A stretch of 64,000 nucleotides of DNA from Conoideocrella luteorostrata (taxonomy: Eukaryota; Ascomycota; Sordariomycetes; Hypocreales; Clavicipitaceae): the NCBI GenBank assembly GCA_032433595.1, contig JASWJB010000120.1, positions 1 through 64,000 of the forward strand, in the 5' to 3' direction. This document shows positions 43,546 through 54,408 of this stretch, piece by piece. The notes under the pieces are model-generated. The model saw only the letters and a program-made list of their open reading frames with translations, ran no database searches and was not told the origin of the DNA. A program made the position numbers and the translations under genes. Every line of letters begins with the position of its first letter. Positions within the stretch are counted from its first letter, which is position 1.

Positions 43546-45790
43546 TCACCTTTGTAATGAGCCATAGTTCCCCATTAAGTCCGACCCCATGTTACCAAAG
43601 TCCAGGTAATCCGTCCATCCAATGATATCTTCAATTTTGTCGCCCGATGCAATATTCGCGCTGCCCGTGGGGAAAAGATTCTCAATCTCCTGAATCATGC
43701 GCTCGTGGTCTCTTGAGGCGCGATTCCCATGGCGAGCCATTTCACCGAGAATCTCGCGAACGTTTCGATACAGCTCCCTCTCAATCGGTATGGAGAACGA
43801 GCCTGAGCAATTCTCCATCACAAATGAGGATATCAAGAGTATAAGCAGACTAGAGAAGATGTGCAACGACTCCCAGAAGCCGAATTTTGCTAACCCGTGT
43901 CATTAACAGTGGCGATTGGATTTTTTTTCTTGTGCGGAGATTCGAAGCAATGAGAAAGAGACTTACCGATTCGGTGACATTTTGAAAGAGCTGCTTGTAT
44001 CGAAGCATTATCTGTTGCGGCTCGTAGACACTCGTCGTTCAGTTTGTTGAGCTCATCATTCGTCGCTAAGGTGCTTTCGTTCCCCTCTTGGACAAGGGAG
44101 TAGAGCTCCTTCAGCAACAACGGACGGAGAAGTAGAATGTAACACTAAAAAGTTAGGGGGGAAGACGTAAATAGCTACATTTTGAAAGGAGTCCTTTTAC
44201 CTGATTGTACCGCATGATTAGCGAGGCAAGGGTTCGCATTGACGGATGAGCCAATGTGGCCGATGAGAACTGGCCGGCCTCAAGGAAGCTCAGAGATACT
44301 GATCGGAACTCTTCCCGCCATTGGCTCAGCGACTGTAGACATGGAGTGATAAGCCCGTGAGCCTCTTCAAGACTCCCGGAGCGGAGCTCACAGGCTGTCT
44401 CAACCACACGGCTCTTGATACGACAAAGTTTGACCTGCGCCGTCAAGTACATAGGATCGGAAAATTCCGCCATATCCTCGGCAGTGAGATGAGTACATTC
44501 GGGGAACGCCAGACTTGTATTATCACCAAAGCCGCATGCTGGCTTCAGGGAGAGCTCAGTACACGTCATCAACTCCATGCATACAACTGTCCACCAAACA
44601 CGCTTTCGATGTTCAAACTCGGCTGGGTCGAGTGTACTTGGAGACAAGCCTGGCAGACCAAGGGTTGTGGCCAGCCGAAGTGCCATCCCGGCATACGCGT
44701 AGGCTGTTTTACGGCGATTCAAGGAGTACGAATAGAATGACTTTGCAAAATTAGCATTGTTGGTGCTGCAAGAATAAGCCGTTTGAGAACTCACAATCAG
44801 GTTGAGTGCCTCCACTAGTTCGATCGTCGGTTCTTCAAACGAAAGCTTGAGCAAGAGGAGAGCTTGCTCGAACAGCTCAATGCCCGGAGGAGCTGCCGCT
44901 TGTGATTCCTGGTCGTTATTTTGGACATCATGGCTAATACCGATGTTCTCGCTCAGAAGAATTTTTGGGGAAGTGCTGTCGTTGTATGACTCCCCGAGGG
45001 CTAAGACGACGGAGAAGCAGCAAAGCCACGTCCTGTCTACTGCATGAGCCTGAGACGTGCTGTAGGCTTTCTCCATCTTTTCGCGGAAGCGACGCTTTCG
45101 GTACCAGTGATAGTCGGCTCCAATGAAGCTCTCGAACTGTCCGAGTTGATAAAGTGCGTAGGAATGAGACGGAAGCTTAATGTACATTCTCGACTCTGGC
45201 TTGGGTGAGCGATGAGCTGAGATTTGTAAAGCTTGGGAACGTACCTGCGCTGTCGTGATTCAATGGGACATATGTGTAGCTTGGTCCCGTTACTTGCTCG
45301 TCGCTCTCTTTGGCATTGCCGCTGCAGCTGGTATTGGGCATCTTTATGAGATACTCGGGAGAGCTTGCGAATATCTGGCCGCAATAAACACTCTTCAGTT
45401 TTCCGACAAAGTGTTCTGTAGTAGAGTCATCAAGCAATCTATCCGAGGCATTGGCAGCGGCTGCATTCTTGTCTTGTAGCACTACATCTCGATCCTTTGC
45501 GCTGGTGGTGCTTTCGGAGGCGGCGCTGGATAACGATTGGCGAAGCTGGGCAATTTCATTCTCCAATTTCCGCAGGTAACTCTCCGGCACCGTCAAGACG
45601 GCATCTTTGGACGGAAAGAAGCATTCCTTTTGAGATGCCAGACACTTTGAGCAAGGGTGACCTGAAGTCCGTCATGTTAGGTCTGTGCTTCTCTGGCATG
45701 ATGGGGATCTAACCCACCCCCGCTGCATTTTACTTTCTGTTTGCGGCAATAGTAGCAGGCGCTTGATGACCGGTCCTTGTAACGAGACAT
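43546..45790 (-). CDS. Zn2Cys6 transcription factor with fungal-specific TF domain, in the Asn/Asp cluster
   Basis: Predicted 650-aa nuclear regulator in six exons: 45790-45718, 45661-45245, 45195-44795, 44740-44201, 44144-43967 and 43889-43546. They sum to 651 codons, with all junctions GT-AG and in frame. The zinc cluster is at residues 12-38 (CYYCRKQKVKC, then CSKC and C; C-x2-C-x6-C-x5-C-x2-C-x6-C). A probable dimerisation coiled coil follows (YLRKLENEIAQLRQSL). The middle-homology region includes SLNRRKTAYAYAGMALRLA, EFEHRKRVWWTVVCMEL and CYILLLRPLL, and a conserved end has KFGFWESLHIFSSLLILL. It lies between the aspartase and asparaginase genes on the same strand, so it is the best candidate for a pathway-specific regulator of the cluster. 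That role is inferred from position only. The 49-nt second intron is the least certain junction. Confidence 0.88.
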
Positions 45791-47004
45791 GCTGATCGTG
45801 CGTATATAACGCGTTATCGCGATTAAGCCGCGCCGTCAACGTCACATGTGAGTTGAGGATGCCCTCAATTTTGCCTAAGTTTAGTTACAGTAGCTGCTTG
45901 GACACGGGATCACGGAGACAACAGGCACTTCGCCACGTCCACAGCGTCGGCAGACGGAAGTACTGCTGGGCCGCACTTTGCCAGCTGCACTAAGTGGAGT
46001 GGGTGGATGGTATACAGCCTAAGGGTTGGTCAGTGGGTCTACCTAAGGATTGTTTTAGTAGCGCTTTAGTAACGTATTGTATCCCTCTTACGGAGTATAC
46101 TCCATAGCTTTTCATATTGCTCAGGGGTCAAAGCCTCAGTAAAAACTAAATTTGCATAACCAATAATGGCTGTTCTTCGACAATCAGATATTAAAAGGCG
46201 TATAAGCTATTTCAGTCGATTGAAGAGGAATTGCTTCATATTATGATACTGGTTTCGGCTGGCATCCGACGAAATAATAGGCCCACAAGGCACCAAAGAG
46301 GTAAATTTGAACCATTCCGGGGAATTACTTCTTGGCCACCACTATTATCATCGTTCAGAAGTCACTCCGTTGGCTGTGGCGATGACTCAGAGACAGTAGT
46401 AGATCTATTATTAATTCTTTTACAATGAATTGATAACAAATTAGGTAGTAAAAAGTGAAGTTCAAGACAAAATTTTACATGAGGGACTTTTCTAACCAAT
46501 TAAAGGCATGAAATGTGTGGGCTGAAAAGTGGGGCATTATCAAGTAAACCTCCTGACGAACCCCTCAAGCTGTGATATTCCTCCTAGCTGGATGGGCATC
46601 CATTGGTGGGAACATCCAAGCCCACCTTTTGAGTGAAACGCCACAAACATGGCCTCGCAGCTGTTATGGTGTCATATGACCGACCCCACGAAGATTGCAC
46701 TGCACCAGAAACAGAACCTACCCTGGACAGTGACCAATTGATAAGATTGAATTATCGAATCATTTACAGCCGAGTTTCTTACCTACACAAAGCTTGTCTT
46801 TGATCTGGCGTATCAAATTCTCTCCTGATATGATTCTCGCCCTTTACCCTCATTTTAGATTGATCTATTATGTATTGTCTCTTTACATTGTGTTCCTCAG
46901 TCTTGAACAAATCGTGGTAATCCAATATTCTTTGACATAGCGACCAGATGTTACCCCCGCATCCGCTTCTGTGGACTCAGGTTATTGATATTAGAGTACG
47001 TTAA
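45791..47004. other. Intergenic region between the regulator and asparaginase genes
   Basis: No gene recognised. Promoter of the minus-strand regulator at the left; a palindrome GGAGTATACTCC lies at 46092-46103. The right half is AT-rich. Confidence 0.5.
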
Positions 47005-48351
47005 TTATTCATACATGTTTGATACTATGTTACATATAGTCGTGTGCCAGAAGCACGCCGGTGGAATGCTGTCAAGAAGTGGAATTGACGCTGCAGTTTT
47101 ATGGGATGTCGGACGCTTGAATGAATGTGCCAAAGTTTGCGACATTTCACCTCGAATGCTTCTTGCCATATTCTCGGCCACAGATTGGGCTGTAGCATCT
47201 GGTGATGCGAACAGATATGCCATTTTTGCCAGTGCGGCTTCTGTTGTCATATCAAACCCGGATATTATCCCAGCATTGCCGAGCATAGCTACCGAATCGT
47301 AGATGGGGTTGACGCTCCCTATGAGGCCTGCGATGTGTAAGCAACCAATCCTCACTAAAGAACCAAAAGAAAACATACATTGTGAGACGCTAATGATGAC
47401 GATGCCCTCATCGGCTGCATGCTTGAGCGCCTTGATCAAAGCCCCTTTATCTCCAAGAGGAGCACTTCCTGGCCCAAAAGTCTCCAGCACTACGCCGCGA
47501 AGCCCGTCTAGTTTCAAAATTGCGCTCACCATCTCGGGCCTGATATTCGGGAAAAGACGGAGACAAGCCACGTGCTTTGCATTGAGCACTTTGCGTAGTG
47601 AGAGCTTTCCAGTCTTTGTTGCCTCGCGGACTAGCTCCCACGCGATGGTCGTCCGCGAAGAGGATGTGGTGGCTAGCGGTGGGTAGTTTGGGGAGCCAAA
47701 TGCGGCGAAATCGCTGGCCGATATCTTCGTTGATCTATTGCCGCGCAGGAGACGGTGATTGAAGTAAAGACAGACCTCCGGAATTGTGAAGTGGCCGGCT
47801 ATTACCAATGATCCAAGAAGATTCGGGATAGCGTCGCTCTGCAATTCTCTCATCGGAGTCTGCGCCCCAGTTAATATAACCGGCTTTTGGAGGTTCTGCA
47901 GCATAAAGCTCAGTGCCGACGAGGTATAAGCCAAGGTGTCGGTGCCATGCAAAACGACGAAGCCGTCGTACAGTTCATAGTTGTAAGACAGAACCTCAGC
48001 AATCTTGGTCCATTCCGCAATACCAACAGAGGCACTATCGAACAATTCGTCAAACTCGAAGACGACATATCTAGTCTTCCGCCTGTATGCTGATGGGGGG
48101 GTTCGTAAACTGGCATAAGCATGGACATCCCCGTCTGCATTCACAACGACATCAATCGTGCCTGGCTGAGATCCGTCATTGAAAAGAGGGTTTCCCGCAA
48201 GACAGGCTTCTTGAAACCCTGCAGCGGGTAGGTAGCCCGACGGGGACTGCTGCATGGAGATAGTGCCCCCAGTCATCATGATCAAAACCAGGCTTTCCGA
48301 TGTCGCCATTAGGCTGCCGGCGTCAGTGCGAGCTCGCCGGGATTGGATCAT
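47005..48351 (-). CDS. L-asparaginase (type I/II bacterial-type family)
   Basis: Hydrolyses L-asparagine to L-aspartate and ammonia. Model: exons 48351-47379 and 47327-47005, separated by a 51-nt in-frame intron (GTATGT donor, CGCAG acceptor), giving 431 aa. Removing the intron joins VSQC to a GSVNPIYDS-type block, as in the family. The first active-site motif is LIMMTGGTISMQQ near the N-terminus (nucleophilic Thr). The second is FVVLHGTDTLAYTSSAL (Thr-Asp pair), followed by PVILTGAQTPM. The start at 48351 gives a 14-residue leader; an in-frame ATG at 48309 is an alternative. No signal peptide is evident, so a cytosolic enzyme is likely. It is divergent from the amino-acid permease gene and neighbours the regulator and aspartase, which would use its product. 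Confidence 0.92.
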   Translation of the reverse strand: MIQSRRARTDAGSLMATSESLVLIMMTGGTISMQQSPSGYLPAAGFQEACLAGNPLFNDGSQPGTIDVVVNADGDVHAYASLRTPPSAYRRKTRYVVFEFDELFDSASVGIAEWTKIAEVLSYNYELYDGFVVLHGTDTLAYTSSALSFMLQNLQKPVILTGAQTPMRELQSDAIPNLLGSLVIAGHFTIPEVCLYFNHRLLRGNRSTKISASDFAAFGSPNYPPLATTSSSRTTIAWELVREATKTGKLSLRKVLNAKHVACLRLFPNIRPEMVSAILKLDGLRGVVLETFGPGSAPLGDKGALIKALKHAADEGIVIISVSQCMFSFGSLVRIGCLHIAGLIGSVNPIYDSVAMLGNAGIISGFDMTTEAALAKMAYLFASPDATAQSVAENMARSIRGEMSQTLAHSFKRPTSHKTAASIPLLDSIPPACFWHTTICNIVSNMYE

Positions 48352-49065
48352 CTTGCGTCTATCAATGCGAGGAGGGAAGTTAATTGAGATAAATTGAAGT
48401 GCAAGGTTGGGGGAAAATACTCCCAGGCCCGGCGGACCGAATATAGAGAATATGATATACAAGGAGAGCCCACTTCGAGCGGGTGGACGTACACTAAGAG
48501 TTGAATCAACAAACGAGCGGATGCACAGTCCAACACACTAAATTGCACTAAAACAACTTGCTCTCAGCTAGTATGAAATACCGGCTAGTAATCTCAGGGT
48601 GGTCCGGATCCGTAGACCAGAAGCTGGATGGAGTTGGTGTGGCTAGACCCACATCGGCCTCTACGGTTCAATCCAAACTCCAGACCAAAGACGAACGGCC
48701 CATCGTTGCTTATGACGGGCTCCATTTGCCGGTATTATAAGCGCATTGAGTCAGGTTCCGAAAAGGCCGGGCGAGGATCAACAGCAAAGCCGAGAACACA
48801 AGATAAAGCGGAAATACGGCAAAGGAATAACGAAACTAGTATCTCGTGGCACCAATCAAGAAGCCAAGACTGGGGTATGCGGGTATGTAGGGACGTAATC
48901 CGGGGAACGAAAGGAGGCGTAAATGATAAGACAGACGCTGTGGCGCGTTGGCACCCAACTTTGCGGTAGTATTTCGTGGCAGATCATTATAAAATTGCCA
49001 AGCTTCAATCTTAGTGCTTGTATTGCTACATCACACCCTTCCAAAGTTTTTTTAAGGAAAAAAAA
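48352..49065. promoter_or_regulatory. Shared divergent promoter region of asparaginase and permease genes
   Basis: 714 bp separating two divergent start codons. GATAA motifs occur at 48388-48392, 48802-48806 and 48925-48929. GATA factors of the AreA/Nit2 type control nitrogen-source genes in filamentous fungi, so nitrogen-catabolite control is plausible. Such 5-bp motifs also occur by chance, and no experiment is implied. Confidence 0.5.
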
Positions 49066-50671
49066 ATGCCCAAGGAAAAGCAAGAACAAGACGAGGCACA
49101 AGAAATGCCCCCTGATGGCTCCATCACGGACACTCGTATGGAGACTCAAGATGCGGTCTTTGGAGAAATCCAAGCAGATGGGCCGAATTATCGCGATGTA
49201 AGAAGACAGCCCAAAATTAATTTTTTTGTATTCAAACTAAATTTGCAAGGTTGGCTGGTTGGGAACAACTGTTCTCATGATGAAAACCCAGATTGGCCTT
49301 GGAGTTCTTTCGATGCCCGCGGCCTTCGACGCCCTGGGAATTGTTCCTGGCGTTCTTTGCCTTACTGCCATTGGCGCCTTGACAACATGGTCTAATCATA
49401 TGATTGGCGTCTTCAAGCTAAGACACAACGAGGTGTATGGAATTGACGACGTTGGGTTCCTTATCTTTGGCACGCCGGGAAGGGTTACTCTTGGCAGCGC
49501 TTTTGTACTCTGTTAGTGGTAGTTCTGGGACGAAGAGCTTTCTGCTAACTTGAGATAGGGTACATCTTCTCAGCTGGTTCGGGCATGTTGGGTATTTCTA
49601 TCGGCCTGAATGCCGTCTCCTCTCATGGCGCCTGCACTGCCATCTTCGCACTTGTTGCTGCCACCATTGCCTTTGGTCTGGGGAGTATTCAGACTCTTGG
49701 ACAAATTGCCTGGATCGCTTGGATCGGTTTGGTCTGCATCCTCACTGCTAGTAAGATTGTGCATGTGCACTCCAACAGAATACATTGTTAATCAGCTATT
49801 AGTCCTGACTGTGGCTGTCGCTGTTGGTATTCAGGACAATCCGCCAGGTGTACCAGATGGTGCAGTCTGGGCTTCTGACTATAAAGTTATTGGCAACCCA
49901 TCATTTGCGGGTGCCATCGCCGCTCTAACGACAATGGTATTTGCCTACGCCGGCACCCCGGCATTTTTTGCCATCGTCTCAGAGATGCGCCAGCCTCTTT
50001 ACTACACCAGATCTTTAATCATCTGCCAAACCATTGTATCTGCATTCTATTTTGCCATTGGCATCGTTGTATATTACTTTTGCGGGTCTTATGTTGCTTC
50101 TCCTGCTCTCGGCTCTGCTGGCCCACTCGTCAAGAAGATTAGCTACGGATTTGCCTTGCCGGGTCTCCTTGCCAGCACTATGCTCTTCGTCCATGTGAGT
50201 CCGGCCCTAGGATATTCTACGGCTTTATATCGGAAAAGAAGTACTCACACAACCCAGCTACCGGCGAAGTACCTTTTCGTTCGTATATTCCAAGGCTCTA
50301 GGCATTTAACCGCCAACACAACTACCCACTGGCTGTCCTGGTTCGGTATCACCTTCGGCATCACTCTAATCGCCTATATAATTGCCAGCACTATCCCAAT
50401 CTTCAATGATCTCGTTTCACTCATCGGCGCTCTGTTGGGAACGCTGATGTGCTTCCAACCCATGGGCGCCATGTGGCTCTACGATAACTGGGCTGAAAGG
50501 AAGGTCAACAAGACCCTCAAGTGGAAGCTAATGGTGCTCTGGTCTGTTTTTGTTATTGTGAGCGGAACTTTCCTTATGGTTGGAGGCACATATGGATCAG
50601 TGGTCAACATCGTTAGTGAATACTCGGGGGGGTCGAAGGCTTTCTCATGCGCGGATAACTCAAGCCCATAG
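49066..50671 (+). CDS. Amino acid permease, AAAP (Aa_trans) family
   Basis: Predicted 463-aa plasma-membrane or vacuolar transporter in five exons: 49066-49197, 49250-49511, 49559-49750, 49803-50194 and 50258-50671. All junctions are GT-AG, and the last intron is 63 nt and in frame. A charged N-terminal tail (about 44 aa) precedes about eleven membrane segments. Family blocks are VLMMKTQIGLGVLSMPAAFDALG (first helix, with the helix-breaking IGxG-type turn), DDVGFLIFG, YIFSAGSGMLGISIGLN, PSFAGAIAALTTMVFAYAGTPAFFAIVSEM and AKYLFVRIFQGSRHL. The latter two are typical of fungal neutral amino-acid transporters related to N. crassa Mtr. Substrate is not readable from the sequence. Divergence from the asparaginase gene makes asparagine or aspartate uptake a reasonable inference. 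Confidence 0.92.
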
Positions 50672-51498
50672 AGGTTTCGGAACGAGTTGGCCTTGGTACC
50701 TATGTGTATTTATCAGTTTGGGTGTGAGATATTGCGAGCTTCGTCTGGCTCAGCCTGCTCAGTTACATGTGTCTGATTGAACGAAAAGAATTTGAATCCA
50801 TGAGTGGCGAGATTATACACATTGTGGGATCGACTTACTTTGTCTAGGGGGGGAAGGATGTTCTCGATTAGTCAAATACAAAGCCGAGAGACCAAGTGCT
50901 GCACCATCATGTGAGACGAGGAACCATCTTTGTTGATAGGAGCTGAAGCGTGACGTCCACGCTGGCTAGAGCTGAGATGTAATCAAGGCCCTGCAATAAC
51001 CTTTTGTCCAGACAGGGACCTAATGAGGGTAGATTGACAAACAAGAAGAACAAGACACGAATTTGGCGTGTGGAGGACATATTTATGTCTTCCTTCAGTT
51101 CAGCAACTTGGCTAATAATCGATCTTCTCGCAAAACTCTTGGAAGACTCAAAAATTGGATGTACGTTCAAAGCGATCCCGACGTCTTTCCTAAGAAAACC
51201 TTTGATCGTGTGTCGGTAGCTTGACACCGGAACAAAGTGCACGTTCATTAGACTTTCGAAATTCAGTATTGATTACAAACTGTTTTTATCCTTTAATACC
51301 CGTATCCTTAAATATGCGTGAATGAGACACTGAGAGAGAATGTATGAATTCTACCAATATGCTGGAGGCTAGGTCTATAAGCTTGAAATTGGTGGCTCTC
51401 GAGTGATATGTATCTAGACTCACCACGGCACCATGTCACGTTCGGGTTGCCCACAGGGAACTAACATCATAATTATGCTTGCTTGAATATGTCAACCC
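50672..51498. other. Convergent 3' region between permease and GPR1/FUN34/YaaH genes
   Basis: No gene recognised; both flanking genes end towards this region. Confidence 0.5.
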
Positions 51499-52407
51499 TC
51501 AAACAAGACCGCCGTTCTCATCTTTTAGGGCGAGGTGACTAGGCTTTTTGAAAAACCTTGAGGTATCACCCAAGCTTACTCTGAAGGGTAGCGATTCCTG
51601 GCAGAGATAGTGAAGGACTGCATAGTACCCTAGAACGCTGGCGATGAAAGCAAATGCTCCTGCGATAGTCATGAACGAGTTACTTGCCGCAATGTTGCCA
51701 CCGGCGTGTATGAATTGCGCAGCTGCGTCAAAGCAAAGACATAGCTCCAGCGCTGTAAATATAAGGATGTAAACGACGTTGCTTTGGATCCACAGTTAGC
51801 ATAAGGTCCCTGAGCACTTGATATTGTGGATACATACAAGCGGAAGCTAGCAATCAACAAGAAGAGGTTGAAAACTCCCCACACTAGTGTTTAAAAAGTT
51901 AGATGCGTCAGGCATGAATTGGAAATGAGTCCCTTACAAAGAAGAAAGAAGCCCAGGGCATTGAAATACTCTGCCGTGTAGCCACCGTACGCATCAGCAA
52001 TTCCAAATGAGGGCATCATGATGGCTCCGTACCCGCCGTAGAATAGAGCTATTTTTTTTATCAGCTTCCGATGTCATGAATATGTTGTTGTTGGGGCCCT
52101 ACCATATGCCGACAGCACGGTGTAAGAGAACGTGTTCCCGCGCACCATTTCCCATTGCGCAGAGATCAACAACCCAATAGCTGAAACAAAGCATAGATTC
52201 CCAATGAACAGAGTTTGCGACGAAACGTTGCGGAGATTCATCATAGCCAACGAGATGGGGAAAAGCGTAGTGCCAAACCCTCCCATTGCTAATGGCGCCT
52301 GCTCAAATAATATGATTAGGTATTTCTCCACCCTTGGAATCAGCTTCAGGACCAGCATTGGGGTTTCTTACAGGGTCTGCATAGCGAGTCTCACGATTCA
52401 TAGACAT
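51499..52407 (-). CDS. GPR1/FUN34/YaaH family transporter (acetate/succinate permease or ammonium exporter type)
   Basis: Predicted 223-aa membrane protein in five exons: 52407-52372, 52298-52103, 52048-51938, 51883-51838 and 51781-51499 (224 codons, all GT-AG and in frame). The family signature around the first helix reads ADPAPLAMGGFGTTLF (usual NPAPLGL-x-x-F). Then come NLRNVSSQTLFIGNLCFVSAIG, LISAQWEMVRGNTFSYTVLSAYG (family GxWEx-x-x-GNTFgatafssyG) and GAIMMPSFGIADAYGG. The final helices contain FNVVYILIFTALELCLCFDA and AGAFAFIASVLGYYAVL. Members move acetate, succinate or (Ato proteins) promote ammonium release. The N of NPAP is Asp here. Its position beside two ammonia-releasing enzymes suggests ammonium or organic-acid handling; that is inference. 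Confidence 0.9.
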
Positions 52408-53334
52408 CTTCAATGCTCTGGTCTAACTTTCGGGCACGGACAGTTCGGGAGCCGTCTTGGTAGCTGCGAATCGTTCTACGAGGAGATGCCGCTTCACCAA
52501 CAGCAGAAACGAATAAAACAGAGAAGTAAATAGTTATATGATCTCGCCGGCAGCTTCTCAAGCAAGTGGGCTCCCCGACATAGTTTTTGATGCCCCACTT
52601 ACAGGTACTTCTGTTCCTCACGAGACCGAAATTTTGACACTTGATTGCGGTAATCAGGTCGGGCTTGGGCATCCTTTAGGGAGTTATCGGGTAGGCTTGA
52701 GCTTGGTGGTGCGTCCGTAGTCCGACTACCGTAGCGCCCGACAGCCCGGCCGTGCCCGTTCTGGCTCTAATCAGTTCTCGCCGATATGCCGGCAAACTGG
52801 GGCTGGGCGATGGGATGGATCTCGGAAGCAGGAGGTGCTGTGTAGTTGTTGGTCGTTTCAGCGTGTTCTAGGTCTGCGAGTGCATTTGCCCGAGGCAGCC
52901 GCCTCAAATTCTAGTGTTCCGGATCTGGATGAGCGATTTATGTTCCGACACTGCGGACGGAATGTTCACGCGGGGTTTGGTGTGTGTTGCTTCTTTTCTT
53001 CTCTTCGCTTCTCTTCGCTTGAGTCGCCTCGAAGCGGAGAAAGAAATGGCTTCAACCTGTCTACCCCGCGCGATGAGCGTTGAAGAATGGTCGGCAGGCT
53101 TGCATGCGCGGCCGACATGGGGCAAGCTAGGGGCGACTATCAAACAGTCATACTCGGTTCTGTCAACCTTGCATCTGTTCGAGGCCCAAAGTCGCGGGTT
53201 GTCGTGCACCCCACAGAATAAATGACTCTGGACGCCAATGCTGGTAGCGCTGAAAGACCCCAAGGCTTCCCCTCGAAGCCTTCTCCGTAGCGGCCGCAGG
53301 GAGTGGAGCACCTCCAAGTTCGAGCCTCCTCCCC
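52408..53334. other. Intergenic region, GC-richer, no gene
   Basis: Promoter of the GPR1/FUN34/YaaH gene. A 100-137-codon frame on each strand at 52904-53317 consists of TTCTCTTCGC-type low-complexity sequence and has no family; I leave it unannotated. Confidence 0.45.
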
Positions 53335-53640
53335 ATGTGTTGCGTTATGTGCCTTTACATAGATATGAGGTGAAGGAGCAATTTACAATAGTGGAAATCG
53401 GCAGGAATAGATGAATTTGATGAAGAGACCGAAGAGTGGTGGATTCTGACAATGATGATTGTAATGATGATGCTGCCCTCTGAAAGGCACCGTGACCCTT
53501 CTATATAGTCCTTCAGCAACCGGAATATTCCCTTGAATTTAGTGGTCTTAGGCCTACATTCCTTGGCATCGTGCCACCTTCTTCCACTATCGTACGAATC
53601 TAGCTAATACAAGCCATCGGTCATTTCCGAAGGTGGCACT
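53335..53640 (+). repeat. Dispersed repeat copy A (LTR-like)
   Basis: Starts ATGTGTTGCGTTATG, with further blocks shared with copy B at 53707: CAATTTACAA/GTAATTTGCAA, CAGTGG, ATCGGCAGG/ACCGGCAGG, GATGATG, and TTCCCTTGA before TTAGTG/TATCAGTG. Diverged. No target duplication found, and the right border is uncertain. Confidence 0.5.
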
Positions 53641-53706
53641 CTAATCTCAACAAATTGCCTGTCTGCTATAATACTGTACATCGCGAATTCGCGCGCAAGT
53701 GCCTCA

Positions 53707-53985
53707 ATGTGTTGCGTTATGAGCATTCATGGGTAATTTGCAACAGTGGCAACCGGCAGGGCTAGAAGGATTGAATTGAATTAATTGAATTAATGACTGA
53801 AGAATGATGTTGATGATATCTGGCGATGATGCTAACCTTTCTAAAGAGCTCTACAATCCTCCTATTTATGGCTCTCGTGAGCTCTCGTAATTCCCTTGAT
53901 ATCAGTGCCTCAGGCACTGATATCTAGGCTTCCCGTGTATCCTAGGACCTCAAACCTCCGAATTGTCACAGCACCCCTTCGCTTA
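53707..53985 (+). repeat. Dispersed repeat copy B (LTR-like)
   Basis: Second, direct copy 372 bp after copy A, starting ATGTGTTGCGTTATG. The right part holds the palindromic TATCAGTGCC-TCA-GGCACTGATA (about 53899-53921). A possible TG...CA structure ends at TTGTCACA, but no flanking duplication is visible. Confidence 0.5.
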
Positions 53986-54408
53986 GCTCTTTACGGCACT
54001 CATCTAACCGAAAGAAGAAATTCTCGTCTCAACACAATGATGAAGCCATGGAGTAGACTAAATAGATTGTGACAGCCATCATCAGTTTAGGCAAACACAT
54101 AATAAATAAAGTTTAGTTAAAAAATTCGAAGCAATCTATCTAATAAATGCCTTTTTTGTTATATTTTCTCTTCGCTATTCAAGGACTTATACCAGTTGAT
54201 GGGCTTATACTAAATACTAGCCGTACTTTACTCTCAAAGAAGTTTAATCACGTAAAAATAAAAATAAACAAATATTGTAATATTGTCGCCTTGAATAAGC
54301 GACCTGAGAACAATAATTAGCGCCCAGCCGGCTCGCTGGAGCCGAAGCCAAGAAGATGAACTGAGTCACTGGGCTCAGCCCGTTACATTTTGTTGGACAT
54401 GCAGTAGT
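53986..54408. other. AT-rich 3' flank of the GT2 gene
   Basis: No gene. The last 100 bp is GC-rich trailer sequence of the minus-strand glycosyltransferase gene. Confidence 0.5.

Noticed and set aside
52904..53317. Overlapping 100-137-codon frames on both strands
   Set aside because: Built on low-complexity TTCTCTTCGC sequence; mutual shadows without a family.
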